Positions 1 through 9,335 of a stretch of DNA of 64,000 nucleotides are shown here, one piece after another (within the stretch, counting starts at the first letter, position 1; every line of letters starts with the position of its first letter). Source of the stretch: Candidatus Brocadiaceae bacterium S225 (GTDB taxonomy: Bacteria > Planctomycetota > Brocadiia > Brocadiales > Scalinduaceae); contig SMSL01000002.1 in the NCBI GenBank assembly GCA_007859995.1, positions 186,001 to 250,000 on the forward strand, in the 5' to 3' direction. The notes under the pieces were generated by a model, which saw nothing but the letters and a program-made list of their open reading frames with translations, did not search any database and was not told the origin of the DNA. Made by a program: the position numbers and the translations under genes.

Positions 1-8
1 TTCATGGT

Positions 9-1811
9 TTAATTGGTCCTAACATGTTTCCGTGAAAAGTAGTCTTTAGTCAAACTTACCACTACACCACTTAAGGAAATAATGGCGATGAGGTTTGGAA
101 GCGCCATTAAACCCAGTGTGATATCAGAAAAATTCCAGACAAATTCTAACCGCACCACTGCACCCACAAAAAGTGCTACGACGTAAATCCAACGGTAAGG
201 AAGGATTGCTCTACTGCCAAACAAATATTCTGCACAACGGTCTCCGTAATACGACCAGCTAATGGCAGTAGAAATGGCAAACAGTATCAACCCTACCGCA
301 ACTATAACACCTCCAAAATATGGAATTCCTGCGTTGAAGGCATTTTTAGTTAAAACTGATGAATCTGCGTTACCAGTCCACTCTCCTGAAATAATGATTA
401 CCAGTGCAGTCATGGTACAGATAATCAGGGTATCAATTAACGGTCCCATCATTGCAACAAGTCCTTCACGTACAGGCTCTTTTGTTTTTGCTGTAGCGTG
501 GGCAATCGGAGCGCTTCCAAGTCCCGCTTCATTGGAGAACGCGGCCCTTCTGACTCCCCACGTTATTGCATACAGCACCGTAGCTCCGGCAAAGCCTCCG
601 GTTGCGGCGGTTGGTGTAAATGCATGTTTGAAGATCAGATAAAACGAATCCAATATTCTATCATAGTTCCAGAAAATTATAAAAAGTGCTCCTGCAATAT
701 ATATTGAAGACATAACGGGTACGAGTCTGCTTGCCACCTTTCCAATCCTCTTGATACCGCCAATAATCACCATCCCAACGATTAAGGAGATTGCTACTCC
801 AAGAACTGCTTTCAATAAAAGCCTTTCAGGTATAACGGTAGATATTTTACCATTACTGAACGTATTGATATTGCCATCATCATTTACAAAACCAAGATTC
901 TTTATAAGTTTACCGCCATCCGGAGATGTGAGTGTAAACTCATGCTTACCCTCAGTTAAATCTGTAAACTCAATGCTATTATTATCTGTGGCTATTTCTG
1001 CCATGACGGTTTGAGACATATTTTCCTGATGATCATTTATAGCATTTAAAAAATCGCTAACCGTTTTGACCCGGGAGATATCAATCCCGATTGTTTTTCC
1101 ATTACTTGTTTTTATGATAAACTCTGTGTCCTCTGTCTGACTGGTTTCTTTTCCGTTATTCAGCTTAGATAATGGAGTATCATTGTAAAACTTTTGTGTA
1201 GCAAATTGATCGGTGAAGGCGATAACCATTGAATTAGATTGGACCATGTTGCCACCGCCAAATGTCGCAATAAGGCCGCAACTGGCAAATATTATGGCCA
1301 GCCATTTGAACCTGCTTCCCATTCCCTTCTCAATATAATACATTGGTCCGCCGCTTATGGAACCATCACTGTGAATGACCCGATATTTCTGTGCAAGAGT
1401 ACATTCGGCGTATTTGGTAACCATGCCAAAGAGCGCGGCTATCCACATCCAGAAAATGGCTCCCGGACCGCCGGCATGTAAGGCGATTGCGACACCGGCG
1501 ATGTTGCCGACACCGACGGTTGCGGAAAGAGCTGCGCAAAGCGCTTGAAAATGGGTTATGTCTCCCGGATCATCGGGGTTATCATATTTACCTTTGGCAA
1601 CTGCTATGCCATGGCCAATCCTTCTGAATTGTGGAAAAACAAGTCTTATACTGAAATAAACACCGGAACCAACAAGCAGGATGACCAGCGGCATACTCCA
1701 GATATAGCCCGCAATCTTTCCCAGGAGGCTTGTTACTTCGTCAAGTGCTGAAAAATTCATGAGTGGTAAATTAACGTTCAATCCATCCACCCCCGATAAC
1801 GATATCATCAT
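9..1811 (-). CDS. Sodium:alanine symporter family (AGCS) transporter with large insert
   Basis: Multi-pass membrane protein of the AGCS family, which imports alanine or glycine with Na+. The family signature is visible around residues 90-120 (ALSATVGVGNIAGVA) and again near 430 (NEAGLGSAPIAHA). At 600 residues it is clearly longer than usual (about 450-500) because residues about 204-330, between two membrane segments, form a hydrophilic insert. Part of that insert (IDISRVKTVSDFLNAIN) resembles the flagellin hook-IN type motif. The start is uncertain. The first ATG pair (1811/1808) lies inside the end of mnmA, while ATG at 1760 (MNFSALDE) would remove the overlap; none has a good Shine-Dalgarno. 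It is the last gene of a minus-strand run after the M50 protease and mnmA. Family call is firm, substrate is inferred. Confidence 0.9.
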   Translation of the reverse strand: MMISLSGVDGLNVNLPLMNFSALDEVTSLLGKIAGYIWSMPLVILLVGSGVYFSIRLVFPQFRRIGHGIAVAKGKYDNPDDPGDITHFQALCAALSATVGVGNIAGVAIALHAGGPGAIFWMWIAALFGMVTKYAECTLAQKYRVIHSDGSISGGPMYYIEKGMGSRFKWLAIIFASCGLIATFGGGNMVQSNSMVIAFTDQFATQKFYNDTPLSKLNNGKETSQTEDTEFIIKTSNGKTIGIDISRVKTVSDFLNAINDHQENMSQTVMAEIATDNNSIEFTDLTEGKHEFTLTSPDGGKLIKNLGFVNDDGNINTFSNGKISTVIPERLLLKAVLGVAISLIVGMVIIGGIKRIGKVASRLVPVMSSIYIAGALFIIFWNYDRILDSFYLIFKHAFTPTAATGGFAGATVLYAITWGVRRAAFSNEAGLGSAPIAHATAKTKEPVREGLVAMMGPLIDTLIICTMTALVIIISGEWTGNADSSVLTKNAFNAGIPYFGGVIVAVGLILFAISTAISWSYYGDRCAEYLFGSRAILPYRWIYVVALFVGAVVRLEFVWNFSDITLGLMALPNLIAIISLSGVVVSLTKDYFSRKHVRTN

Positions 1812-2844
1812 GATAAAAGACGGCAGCCTGCCCCGGTGTGATGGCGCGTTGAGGTTGCTTTAGCTCAACCCTGACGCGATTATGTTTCAGTGGGTAAATT
1901 ACGGCTGGAGTTCCGTCATGCTTGTACCTGATCTTTACTGAAGCGCACAACTCATTTTCCAGTTTTTCAATTGAAATCCAGTTTACCTTATCTACCGTGA
2001 ACGTCTCTTTTAGAAGTTCTTCCGCAGCCCCGACGGTAACGGTATTCTTCGTGGGATCGATATCAACGACATATCTTGGTTCGCCAAATGCCATGCCCAA
2101 TCCTTTTCTCTGTCCAATTGTAAAATTATGAATCCCACCATGTTTGCCCAAGGTGTTATCGTCTGTATCTTTTAATAGGCCGGTACCAATTTTTGTTCCT
2201 GCTTTTTCAACAATCAAATCACTGTAACTCTTACCGGTAACAAAACAGATCTCCTGGCTTTCAGGTTTGTCCTTAGTCTTCAGGTTTACTTTAGATGCCT
2301 CTTTGCGAACCTCATCTTTGGTCATGTTTCCTAGCGGAAACATGGCTCTGGACAATTGATTCTGGTCAAGTGAGAAAAGAACATAAGACTGGTCTTTATT
2401 ATCATCAATTCCCTTTTTCAAAACATATCGTTCATTGAGCCTGTCTATTCTGGCAAAGTGACCTGTAGCTACAAAATCTGCCTTAAGGTAATCCGCAAAC
2501 CTGAGCAATTTCCCAAACTTCAGTTCCTGATTGCAGATTATGCAGGGGTTGGGAGTTCTTCCTTTCAAATACTCATCACAAAAGTATTCGATAATGCCAT
2601 TAAATTCATCTTCAAAGTTAATAACATAAAAGGGAATACCAAGGAAAGATGCCACATTTCTGGCATCTCTGGCATCTTCAGCGCTGCAGCACGTTGCTGT
2701 TTTCCTGTCGGATGGTGGTGCAGCTGTGGTATTTCCAAGGCGCATGAACAAGCCTATTACATCATACCCCTGTTCAATTAAAAAATGAGCGGCGACGCTG
2801 CTGTCAACGCCACCGCTCATTGCAATCACTACTCTTTTTTCCAT
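1771..2844 (-). CDS. mnmA: tRNA-specific 2-thiouridylase MnmA
   Basis: Cytoplasmic enzyme that puts sulfur on U34 of tRNA(Lys/Glu/Gln), using ATP to adenylate the base and a sulfur relay to deliver persulfide. The PP-loop SGGVDSS sits at residues 10-16. The two catalytic cysteines of the family are present as C101 (NPCIIC) and C200 (SQEICFV). Length, 357 residues, is normal. Its stop lies inside the first codons of the downstream symporter ORF, and its start is only 26 bp after the M50 protease stop, so the three minus-strand genes are probably cotranscribed. No local sign of specific regulation. Confidence 0.97.
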   Translation of the reverse strand: MEKRVVIAMSGGVDSSVAAHFLIEQGYDVIGLFMRLGNTTAAPPSDRKTATCCSAEDARDARNVASFLGIPFYVINFEDEFNGIIEYFCDEYLKGRTPNPCIICNQELKFGKLLRFADYLKADFVATGHFARIDRLNERYVLKKGIDDNKDQSYVLFSLDQNQLSRAMFPLGNMTKDEVRKEASKVNLKTKDKPESQEICFVTGKSYSDLIVEKAGTKIGTGLLKDTDDNTLGKHGGIHNFTIGQRKGLGMAFGEPRYVVDIDPTKNTVTVGAAEELLKETFTVDKVNWISIEKLENELCASVKIRYKHDGTPAVIYPLKHNRVRVELKQPQRAITPGQAAVFYHDDIVIGGGWIER

Positions 2845-2870
2845 TGTTCTTTAACGTAAAGATGGGTTTC

Positions 2871-3731
2871 TCATATCTTAAAAGGAATTGGAGTAAAACA
2901 GAGAAAAAATATAACCAACATTAACACCCCTACACATTTACGCTTAAAATCTAGTGGTGTAAATGGATCCGCCGGTGGAGGATGTTTAAATCCAAACAAC
3001 AATAACAACACGGCAATAAGGATCCAACCTCTAAAAACAAATATTGCAAGAAGGCAAAATATCCCTATGCCCACTTTATATACAATGGTACTGTGTTTTC
3101 CCAGTAATGCATAAATGACATGGCCACCGTCAAGCTGCCCGATAGGCATCAGATTAAGTGCCGTAACAAAAAATCCAGCCCACCCTGCAAAAGCAATTGG
3201 ATTTAAGATAATGTCAAAACCCTCTGATACCTCACCCACCATCATTTTTGAAAAAAATGAAAAGAGTATGGGTTCTCCCAATCCTAAATAACTGGTTGCG
3301 TCTTTTGGAATAGGATGAACTTCTGAAAGATGCAATCCAATTAGAGTGATAGGAATCGCAAAAATCAGACCTCCTATCGGACCTGCAACTCCAATATCAA
3401 ATAAAGCGCGTTTGCTGGGAATGTGGCCCCTCATTTTGATAACTGCGCCGAGGGTACCGAAAAAAGATGGAAACGGAAGAAAAAATGGCCATGAAGCATC
3501 AACATGATACTTTTTGCACATAACAAAATGTCCCATTTCATGTGCAAACAGAATTATCATTATGCAAATGGCATAACCGGGGCCATTCATTATATAAGTG
3601 GTGCAAAATGTCGCAATAAAAAGGAGGATATTAATCCTTGGTATTGCAAAAAAAGAAGGAGTAGAAAGGAATTTCCCTATAACACCTCTGATTGCCTTTA
3701 TAGAACTTCTGAATGAGACTTTTTCATCCAT
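2871..3731 (-). CDS. Site-2 protease family (M50) membrane metalloprotease
   Basis: Intramembrane or membrane-associated zinc protease of the M50 family. The zinc-binding HEMGH is at residues 64-68 within a hydrophobic segment, and the third-ligand motif appears as NLMPIGQLDGGH near residue 200. Several other hydrophobic stretches indicate a polytopic protein. No PDZ domain is visible, so it is closer to the short, generic M50 group than to RseP. Substrate unknown. It is the first gene of the minus-strand run leading to mnmA. The 387 bp upstream is shared with the divergent sigma-54 regulator. Confidence 0.88.
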   Translation of the reverse strand: MDEKVSFRSSIKAIRGVIGKFLSTPSFFAIPRINILLFIATFCTTYIMNGPGYAICIMIILFAHEMGHFVMCKKYHVDASWPFFLPFPSFFGTLGAVIKMRGHIPSKRALFDIGVAGPIGGLIFAIPITLIGLHLSEVHPIPKDATSYLGLGEPILFSFFSKMMVGEVSEGFDIILNPIAFAGWAGFFVTALNLMPIGQLDGGHVIYALLGKHSTIVYKVGIGIFCLLAIFVFRGWILIAVLLLLFGFKHPPPADPFTPLDFKRKCVGVLMLVIFFLCFTPIPFKI

Positions 3732-3903
3732 GGTCAGACTAAGAAATTAATTATTTTATTCAATTATTATATTATTATTTGAGATAAACTCAGGCAGATT
3801 ATAATTTTACATGAAAATATTGTCAATGCAAAATGAAAATACAAGATTTATATGGGTTATTGAAACTATGAATTATGGTTATCCAGTAATAATATTGACT
3901 ACT

Positions 3904-3956
3904 AAGTGTGCCATGTTACAATAGGCGACGGCACACTATTGTAATATGGCACACTT
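3904..3956. repeat. Palindromic dispersed repeat, copy 1 (AGTGTGCC family)
   Basis: Two 21-nt arms, 3904-3924 and 3936-3956, are inverted copies with one mismatch around an 11-nt loop. The right half (3930-3955, read on the minus strand) is a 26-nt unit starting AGTGTGCCAT and containing CAATAGTG. The unit recurs at 5871-5896 and 17504-17529. It lies in the 387-bp gap between the M50 protease and the sigma-54 regulator. Apart from this repeat the gap shows only AT-rich sequence that must hold the two divergent promoters. Confidence 0.85.
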
Positions 3957-4118
3957 TTGCAAGCCTGTCGAAAAATATGATGAGTAAAAAACAGGCATTA
4001 ACAATACGTGACAAGATTTGTTTATAGTTTGTGGTTTGAGATTTTTAATTTATTAACTCATGTCTAGTTCTGGCTCGGCCGGATCTGCTTTTTAAAAAGC
4101 TATAAGAAGGAAAAGGCA

Positions 4119-5819
4119 ATGGCAAAGATTCTCATAATAGACGATGAAGAAAACGTTAGATTTACATTTGAGGACTTTTTCTTAGATGAAGGGTACGAGG
4201 TTGCTACTGCCAGTGATTACGGTGATGCCCTGAAAATGATTGACGGATCTGATATTGATTTGATTTTAGCAGACATTAACCTGAAAGGTAAATCCGGTAT
4301 TGATATCTTGAAAGAGGTTAAAACGAGAAAGCTTAATTGTCCGGTTGTTATGATTACGGCAGCACCTGATTTTGATACGGCTTCAGATGCGCTGCGATTG
4401 GGAGCTTTTGACTATGTTTCTAAGCCCGTCCAGCTGGATTCGTTAATGCACATAACAAAGACGGCAATGAAGCATAAAGTTCTGGTAGATGAAAAGGAAA
4501 AGTACCGTTCAAACCTTGAGGCTATTTTCAAGAGCGTAAAGGATTCAATTATAACGGTAGATAAAGACCTGATTATTATAGAAATTAATGAAGCAGCTAA
4601 AATCATCTGCCGCCTGTCCCGTGATTCTGTTGGAAAGCCATTTGAATCTCTCCTTACGCATTGTGAGGGAAGGTGTATAGATGCTCTTGCAGAAACAGTT
4701 AAGGGGAAAAAACCTATTGAAATATACCATTTGGAATGCAGACACGAATCATGCCCTCCGCAGGTTGTAACCGTTAATACATACCCACTCATTAATAATC
4801 AAGGAACATTTACCGGAGCAGTCTTGGTAGTAAGAGACGAAACTCATCTGGCGGTTCTTGAGAGGGAAATGAAAGAGCGTCAGCGTCTTCATAACATTAT
4901 TGGTAAAAGTGAAAAGATGCAGACAATATATTCTTATGTAGAAGATCTCGCCGATGTTCAAAGTACCGTCCTGATTACCGGTGAAAGCGGTACAGGCAAG
5001 GAGCTGGTAGCTGAAGCATTACATTACAAAGGAGGACGTAACCATAAGCCTCTGGTTAAGGTAAATTGCTCTGCATTGTCTGATAATTTGCTTGAAAGTG
5101 AACTCTTTGGACACATCAAAGGTTCCTTTACCGGCGCTGTAAAGGATAGGATTGGTAGATTCCAGATGGCAGATGGCGGCACAATCCTTCTGGATGAAAT
5201 CGGAGATATGCCATCGAAGATACAAGTGAAGTTATTGAGGGTTTTACAGGAAAAAACCTTTGAGCGTGTAGGAGAGTCAACATCCATTAAGGTTGATGTC
5301 AGGGTAGTTGCCTGTACAAATCAGGACCTTCGTGAAAAGATAGAAAAAGGTGAATTCCGCGAGGATCTTTACTATCGCCTTAATGTGGTAGAAATACGTG
5401 TGCCTCCGTTAAGAGAAAGAAAAGAAGATATTCCTTTCCTCATAGATCACTTCGTAAAAAAATTCAATAAAAATATAAACAAGAATATTTTGGGTATATC
5501 TACTGACGTCCAGAAAGTATTTATGGATTATTCCTGGCCTGGTAATGTGAGGGAGCTGGAACATGCGCTGGAACATGCATTTATCCTGTGTCATCAGAAA
5601 ACTATTACTCTTAAACATCTACCGCCAGTTTTTGAGGACTTTTTTGCAATAAAAACAACTCTGTTCAAAAATGTAGGAGTTAATGAAAAACTGGCAATTG
5701 TACAGGCACTTGAAAAAGCAGCTGGGAATAAAACCATGGCTGCCAGGTTGTTGGGCATTAGCAGGCGTAATATTTACAGAAAGATTAAAGATTACAAAAT
5801 CGAGACGAAAAAACAGTAG
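4119..5819 (+). CDS. Sigma-54-dependent response regulator (REC-PAS-AAA+-Fis)
   Basis: NtrC-type transcription activator. The receiver domain (residues 1-125) has phospho-acceptor D52 and the conserved K near 105 (SKPV). A PAS-like domain with several cysteines follows (about 130-245). Next comes the sigma-54 AAA+ domain (about 262-490) with Walker A GESGTGKE and a GSFTGA loop in place of the usual GAFTGA. A Fis-type HTH closes the protein (about 525-566). A PAS domain between receiver and AAA+ is less common and may give a second signal input. No histidine kinase is adjacent, so it is an orphan regulator here. Start has a usable RBS (AAGAAGGAAAAGG). It is flanked on both sides by copies of the AGTGTGCC repeat. 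Confidence 0.95.
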   Translation: MAKILIIDDEENVRFTFEDFFLDEGYEVATASDYGDALKMIDGSDIDLILADINLKGKSGIDILKEVKTRKLNCPVVMITAAPDFDTASDALRLGAFDYVSKPVQLDSLMHITKTAMKHKVLVDEKEKYRSNLEAIFKSVKDSIITVDKDLIIIEINEAAKIICRLSRDSVGKPFESLLTHCEGRCIDALAETVKGKKPIEIYHLECRHESCPPQVVTVNTYPLINNQGTFTGAVLVVRDETHLAVLEREMKERQRLHNIIGKSEKMQTIYSYVEDLADVQSTVLITGESGTGKELVAEALHYKGGRNHKPLVKVNCSALSDNLLESELFGHIKGSFTGAVKDRIGRFQMADGGTILLDEIGDMPSKIQVKLLRVLQEKTFERVGESTSIKVDVRVVACTNQDLREKIEKGEFREDLYYRLNVVEIRVPPLRERKEDIPFLIDHFVKKFNKNINKNILGISTDVQKVFMDYSWPGNVRELEHALEHAFILCHQKTITLKHLPPVFEDFFAIKTTLFKNVGVNEKLAIVQALEKAAGNKTMAARLLGISRRNIYRKIKDYKIETKKQ

Positions 5820-5841
5820 ATCGCATCGACAATACCCGTTC

Positions 5842-5896
5842 CAATAGTGTGCCTTGGCACACTATTGTGAGGCTCACTATTGCGCCATGGCACACT
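5842..5896. repeat. Palindromic dispersed repeat, copy 2 (AGTGTGCC family)
   Basis: Directly downstream of the sigma-54 regulator. Positions 5842-5867 form a perfect inverted repeat (CAATAGTGTGCC, TT, GGCACACTATTG). Positions 5871-5896, read on the minus strand, hold the 26-nt family unit beginning AGTGTGCCATGG. The hairpin could also act as a transcription terminator, but no T-run follows it. Copies 1 and 2 together bracket the regulator gene. Confidence 0.85.
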
Positions 5897-6165
5897 GTAT
5901 TCTTTGGAAATTCAATTTCGTTTACTTGACAGATGCAGCGATAAGGCTCTTTAGAATATTTGTAAGCTACGTTAGCTTCTAGAGTTATCTTGGATCTGCA
6001 TTTGAAAAAGAAAATATCAGGCAGTTTATTACTATTGGCATATGTTTTGAGGTTATCCAATCATACTTTCTTGTAATTACAGAAGTGTTAGTTAAGAAGT
6101 GTGAGAGGGTTTTTTGGAATCAGGTAAACTGTTTGTATGAGATTTTGTACTCGTCTTCTTATAAG

Positions 6166-6238
6166 CTGCTGGTTCAATCACAGAGTATGGCAGGGAGGCC
6201 AACCTTCAAAAACAGGAAGATAGTAATTGAACCAGCAG
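6166..6238. repeat. 13-bp perfect inverted repeat
   Basis: Arms CTGCTGGTTCAAT (6166-6178) and ATTGAACCAGCAG (6226-6238) are perfect inverse complements, separated by 47 nt. Could be the ends of a small defective element or an RNA stem. No coding role is evident. Confidence 0.6.
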
Positions 6239-6395
6239 TTAATGCTTTTTGTAGTATATCAAAAGTTATAAATGCTACAAGTATGGAAATGAAGAATCTG
6301 GCTTGAATAAATATGAATTTCAAGGTTAAGATTCTGCCCTGCCAGACTCAATGACATTGAATTAATTCATGATGAATGGTAGAGATTGCTTTTGA

Positions 6396-6457
6396 CCAAA
6401 TCCCCCAGATTTCTCCTCTTCCTCCTTCTCCACAAGGGGGTTTATTGGGGGATTTGG
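6396..6457. repeat. 12-bp inverted repeat of CCAAATCCCCCA type
   Basis: Arms CCAAATCCCCCA (6396-6407) and TGGGGGATTTGG (6446-6457) pair perfectly across a pyrimidine-rich 38-nt loop. Repeats with this AAATCCCCC/GGGGGATTT pattern are widespread small non-coding repeats in bacterial genomes, so this is probably a MITE-like or REP-like copy. Confidence 0.6.
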
Positions 6458-6832
6458 TTGCTATTTTTTATATCGAATTATGGTATTTACTATAGAGTTA
6501 ACTAGCTAATAAATAAATAGAAGATCAATATCCTGCCTGTTATAAGATGTAGAGTCCCATTCCAATATAATTAACCTGCTTTTCATCAGTCTGTTCGTAC
6601 GTAAGCATTCCGAGGCTTTGTCTAAAAAAACTGGAAATGTCGAATAAAGAATTATGATTGAATGATAAGTATTTAGGTACCCAATCAAGTTGGGAATGAC
6701 ATTACTCGCTTCTTGCATTCAGCATCAATATATTTCTCTTTGACTCATGTTCATAGCGATGGTAACATGTGAATTCGTTATTTTTTTATAAGAATGCTGG
6801 CATAAATAAGAAGGTTCAAAAGACGACTTTTG

Positions 6833-7270
6833 ATGGTTTCCAAAGATAAACTCACTCCCGAAAAAAGTGTTGGATTGGCAGCAAATCTGACAATTTTTCT
6901 CGGGATTCTTTATACAAGCCTGGGCATCGCTGCCATCGCGGGAATTACCTCTCTCTCAATAAGGGGATATGGAATAAAGGGTATTGTCATAGGGTGTGTG
7001 ATAATCGGGTTAGGCTACGGTATCCGCTACGGGAGCAAAACATGTTTATATATTGCAACCGTTTTATTTGGGCTGTTAGCCGCGTATTTTATGTACAACT
7101 TCGTGTTAAGCAAATCTATTAACCCAATAGTCCGTTTTGCATTCAGCATATGGGCGACCAGAACACTTGCCAGAACTATACCGGTAATGGTCAGGCTAAA
7201 GGCGGCAGGCTCTTTGCCTGACAGGAGTAATCGATACATGGACTTTTTTTTTAAACCGTATACAAAATAA
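6833..7270 (+). CDS. Small multi-pass membrane protein, unknown function
   Basis: I do not recognise a family. From ATG at 6833 (a TTG sits just before it) the protein is 145 residues. Four hydrophobic segments are visible, roughly residues 16-40, 48-64, 70-88 and 94-112, followed by a basic tail with several R and K residues. No Cys, His or charged membrane motif points to a function. It ends 40 bp before argG, on the same strand, so it may be cotranscribed with it. The RBS is weak (AAGG, somewhat far upstream), which lowers confidence in the exact start. Confidence 0.6.
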   Translation: MVSKDKLTPEKSVGLAANLTIFLGILYTSLGIAAIAGITSLSIRGYGIKGIVIGCVIIGLGYGIRYGSKTCLYIATVLFGLLAAYFMYNFVLSKSINPIVRFAFSIWATRTLARTIPVMVRLKAAGSLPDRSNRYMDFFFKPYTK

Positions 7271-7310
7271 ACGAAGTAATTGATATTCGAATAACAACAA
7301 AGGAGGAAAA

Positions 7311-8585
7311 ATGGGAACCGATAGAAAAAAAGTTGTCTTGGCGTATTCGGGCGGGCTTGATACCTCTGTCGCCATAAAGTGGATACAGGACAAGTATGAC
7401 ATGGACGTAATAGCACTGACCATTGATCTTGGAACGGACAAGGATTTGAAGCCGGTAGTGGAAAAAGCAATACAGACAGGTGCAATCAAATCTATGATTA
7501 TAGATGCAAGAGAGGTTTTCGTTTACTATTTTCTTTTTCCCGCGCTTCAAGCCGGAGCCCTTTACGAGAGAACATATCCTCTTGCGACCGCACTGGGCAG
7601 GCCGTTGATAGCAAAATTGCTGGTTGATGTTGCCGCGGCGGAAGGTGCTTGTGCCGTGGCTCACGGTTGTACCGGGAAAGGGAATGATCAGGTTAGATTT
7701 GACGTTGCTATACATACGTTGGATCCATCTTTACAGATAATTGCACCACTGCGAGAGTGGAATATGACCAGAGATGAGTCAATGATTTATGCTAAGGAAC
7801 ACAATATTCCCATTGACGTAAGTACCAAAAACCCTTACAGCACAGACGAAAATATATGGGGAAGAAGTATTGAATGTGGAATACTTGAAGATCCATGGGA
7901 AGAGCCGCCTGAAGATATATATAAAATGACAAAAAACGCGAAGGATGCTCCTGATGAAGCGACATACATAGAAATAGGTTTTGAAAATGGTATTCCTTTA
8001 ACCTTGAACGGACAGGAGATAGATGGAATAAGTCTTATTGACAAATTGAATACGATAGCCGGTGATAATGGTATAGGGCGAATTGATCATCTTGAGAATC
8101 GTATTGTTGGTATAAAATCCAGGGAAATTTATGAATCACCTGCTGCCATAGTCCTCTACAAAGCTCATCAGGCACTTGAAGAAATTGTTATGACTAAGGA
8201 TACTCACCGGTTTAAGGAGATAGTTTCAACTCAGTATTCAGATATGGTTTATAATGGGTTGTGGTTTTCAACATTTCACCAGGATCTGGCAGCTTATATT
8301 TTAAGCAATCAGCGATTTGTTGTCGGTACGGTACGCCTCAGGCTTTTCAAGGGCAACTGTGTTGTCGTTGGAAGGAAATCACCTCTGTCATTGTACGATC
8401 ACTCACTGGCAACTTATGATGCCGGGGATACTTTTGAACATAACGCGGCACTCGGCTTTATTAAGATCTTCGGTCTGGCTACAAAAACCCAGGCACAGAT
8501 TCAACTTAAGGCACTGAAAAGAGGTGAAGTGATTCCTTCGATCATGCCTCCCAAAGTTAACCCGACTGACGTAATGGAAAGATAA
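7311..8585 (+). CDS. argG: Argininosuccinate synthase
   Basis: Joins citrulline and aspartate, with ATP to AMP, to make argininosuccinate in arginine biosynthesis. The ATP pyrophosphatase loop AYSGGLDTSVAIKW is at residues 9-22. Citrulline/aspartate-binding segments such as HGCTGKGNDQVRF and STDENIWGRSIE follow in family order. At 424 residues it is slightly longer than the common 400. A strong RBS (AAAGGAGG) precedes ATG. A hairpin at 8608-8644 separates it from the convergent SYLF-domain gene. Confidence 0.97.
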   Translation: MGTDRKKVVLAYSGGLDTSVAIKWIQDKYDMDVIALTIDLGTDKDLKPVVEKAIQTGAIKSMIIDAREVFVYYFLFPALQAGALYERTYPLATALGRPLIAKLLVDVAAAEGACAVAHGCTGKGNDQVRFDVAIHTLDPSLQIIAPLREWNMTRDESMIYAKEHNIPIDVSTKNPYSTDENIWGRSIECGILEDPWEEPPEDIYKMTKNAKDAPDEATYIEIGFENGIPLTLNGQEIDGISLIDKLNTIAGDNGIGRIDHLENRIVGIKSREIYESPAAIVLYKAHQALEEIVMTKDTHRFKEIVSTQYSDMVYNGLWFSTFHQDLAAYILSNQRFVVGTVRLRLFKGNCVVVGRKSPLSLYDHSLATYDAGDTFEHNAALGFIKIFGLATKTQAQIQLKALKRGEVIPSIMPPKVNPTDVMER

Positions 8586-8607
8586 GAAATGTAAATATCG
8601 ATAGCGC

Positions 8608-8644
8608 GTGAGTGGGTAGGGGTTCATGTCACCTATCCACTCAC
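8608..8644. terminator. Bidirectional hairpin between argG and SYLF gene
   Basis: Stem GTGAGTGGGTAGG (8608-8620) pairs with CCTATCCACTCAC (8632-8644), one mismatch in 13, loop of 11 nt. It lies between two convergent genes, as expected for a shared terminator. T-runs on either side are weak, so termination is likely but not certain. Confidence 0.65.
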
Positions 8645-8654
8645 ACTTAACAAG

Positions 8655-9335
8655 CTAAAAGTTACAATATTTTTCCAGTGTTCTAATCAGTTCTTTTGCT
8701 TCATCAGGTACATTGTCCTCGTTTTGGAATATCTCTTTTGCAGATATTTTTCTGCCATAAAACTCTTTATTGGCACCATCATCCTGAGAGATAAACCCAC
8801 CCTCAAAAGTAAGTCCTCCATAAAGACCCATCGCCTTTGAGTAAACCAGAAATACGGTATTCGTCCCTATCTTGGCTTCTGTATCTCTCCCAACCGGGCC
8901 TACTGCAAGAGCGGCACCGACACCTAATTTGAATTTTGTCAGTAACAATGACTCAACTCCGTACTTATTCATTATTAATATTATTGAATCAACTGCCTGT
9001 CCCCCGATCTGGAGCCCAAAACTTGCCTCACCACTGGCAACGAAGCTGGGCGCACTCCATTTGCGTGTTTTTATATCCCTTTTTAGTGCTATACCTGCAC
9101 CACCCTTGGCACCAAATATAAATCCTGCTTTGTACTGACGCATTATGATGATACCCTGGCAACTTTTTAAAAGCGTTGACGGTATTGATGTTTCAGGAAT
9201 TTCCATTATCTCTTTGAGAAAATAGTGAGATCTGTCAATTCTATTGGATAATTTTTCTTTTGTTACCGCGTATGCGCTAGAAGTAACTACGAGAAACAAG
9301 CAACAAACAACAGACAAAACTAATTTTATTTTCAA
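8655..9335 (-). CDS. SYLF/Ysc84-domain exported protein
   Basis: Protein of the SYLF (DUF500, Ysc84) family, associated in other organisms with lipid binding. An N-terminal signal peptide (residues about 1-23, ending near AYA) predicts export. The SYLF core follows: SCQGIIIMRQYKAGF, then GAKGGAGIALKRD, then GEASFGLQIGGQAVDSI and GRDTEAKIG. Length (226) fits bacterial members. The start is supported by a good RBS (GGAGGG). Monocistronic on the minus strand, convergent with argG. Function in this organism is unknown. Confidence 0.88.
   Translation of the reverse strand: MKIKLVLSVVCCLFLVVTSSAYAVTKEKLSNRIDRSHYFLKEIMEIPETSIPSTLLKSCQGIIIMRQYKAGFIFGAKGGAGIALKRDIKTRKWSAPSFVASGEASFGLQIGGQAVDSIILIMNKYGVESLLLTKFKLGVGAALAVGPVGRDTEAKIGTNTVFLVYSKAMGLYGGLTFEGGFISQDDGANKEFYGRKISAKEIFQNEDNVPDEAKELIRTLEKYCNF

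Larger units (their letters stand above)
5897..6829. other. Long intergenic region without a convincing gene
   Basis: About 930 bp. Short ORFs occur on both strands (for example 6085-6306 plus and 5785-6060 minus) but none has a recognisable domain or good RBS. It contains two inverted-repeat pairs listed separately (6166-6238 and 6396-6457). The content fits decayed mobile DNA rather than a regulatory leader, but no parent element could be recognised. Confidence 0.5.

Noticed and set aside
3948..3960. TGGCACACTTTTGCA looks like a sigma-54 -24/-12 promoter
   Set aside because: The spacing between GG and GC is one base too short, and the stretch is part of a palindromic repeat.
5785..6060. 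Minus-strand ORF of 91 codons overlapping the regulator's end
   Set aside because: Antisense to the end of the regulator and reads through the repeat; no RBS or domain found.
6506..6718. 70-codon minus-strand ORF
   Set aside because: No RBS, no recognisable sequence, low-complexity AT-rich region.
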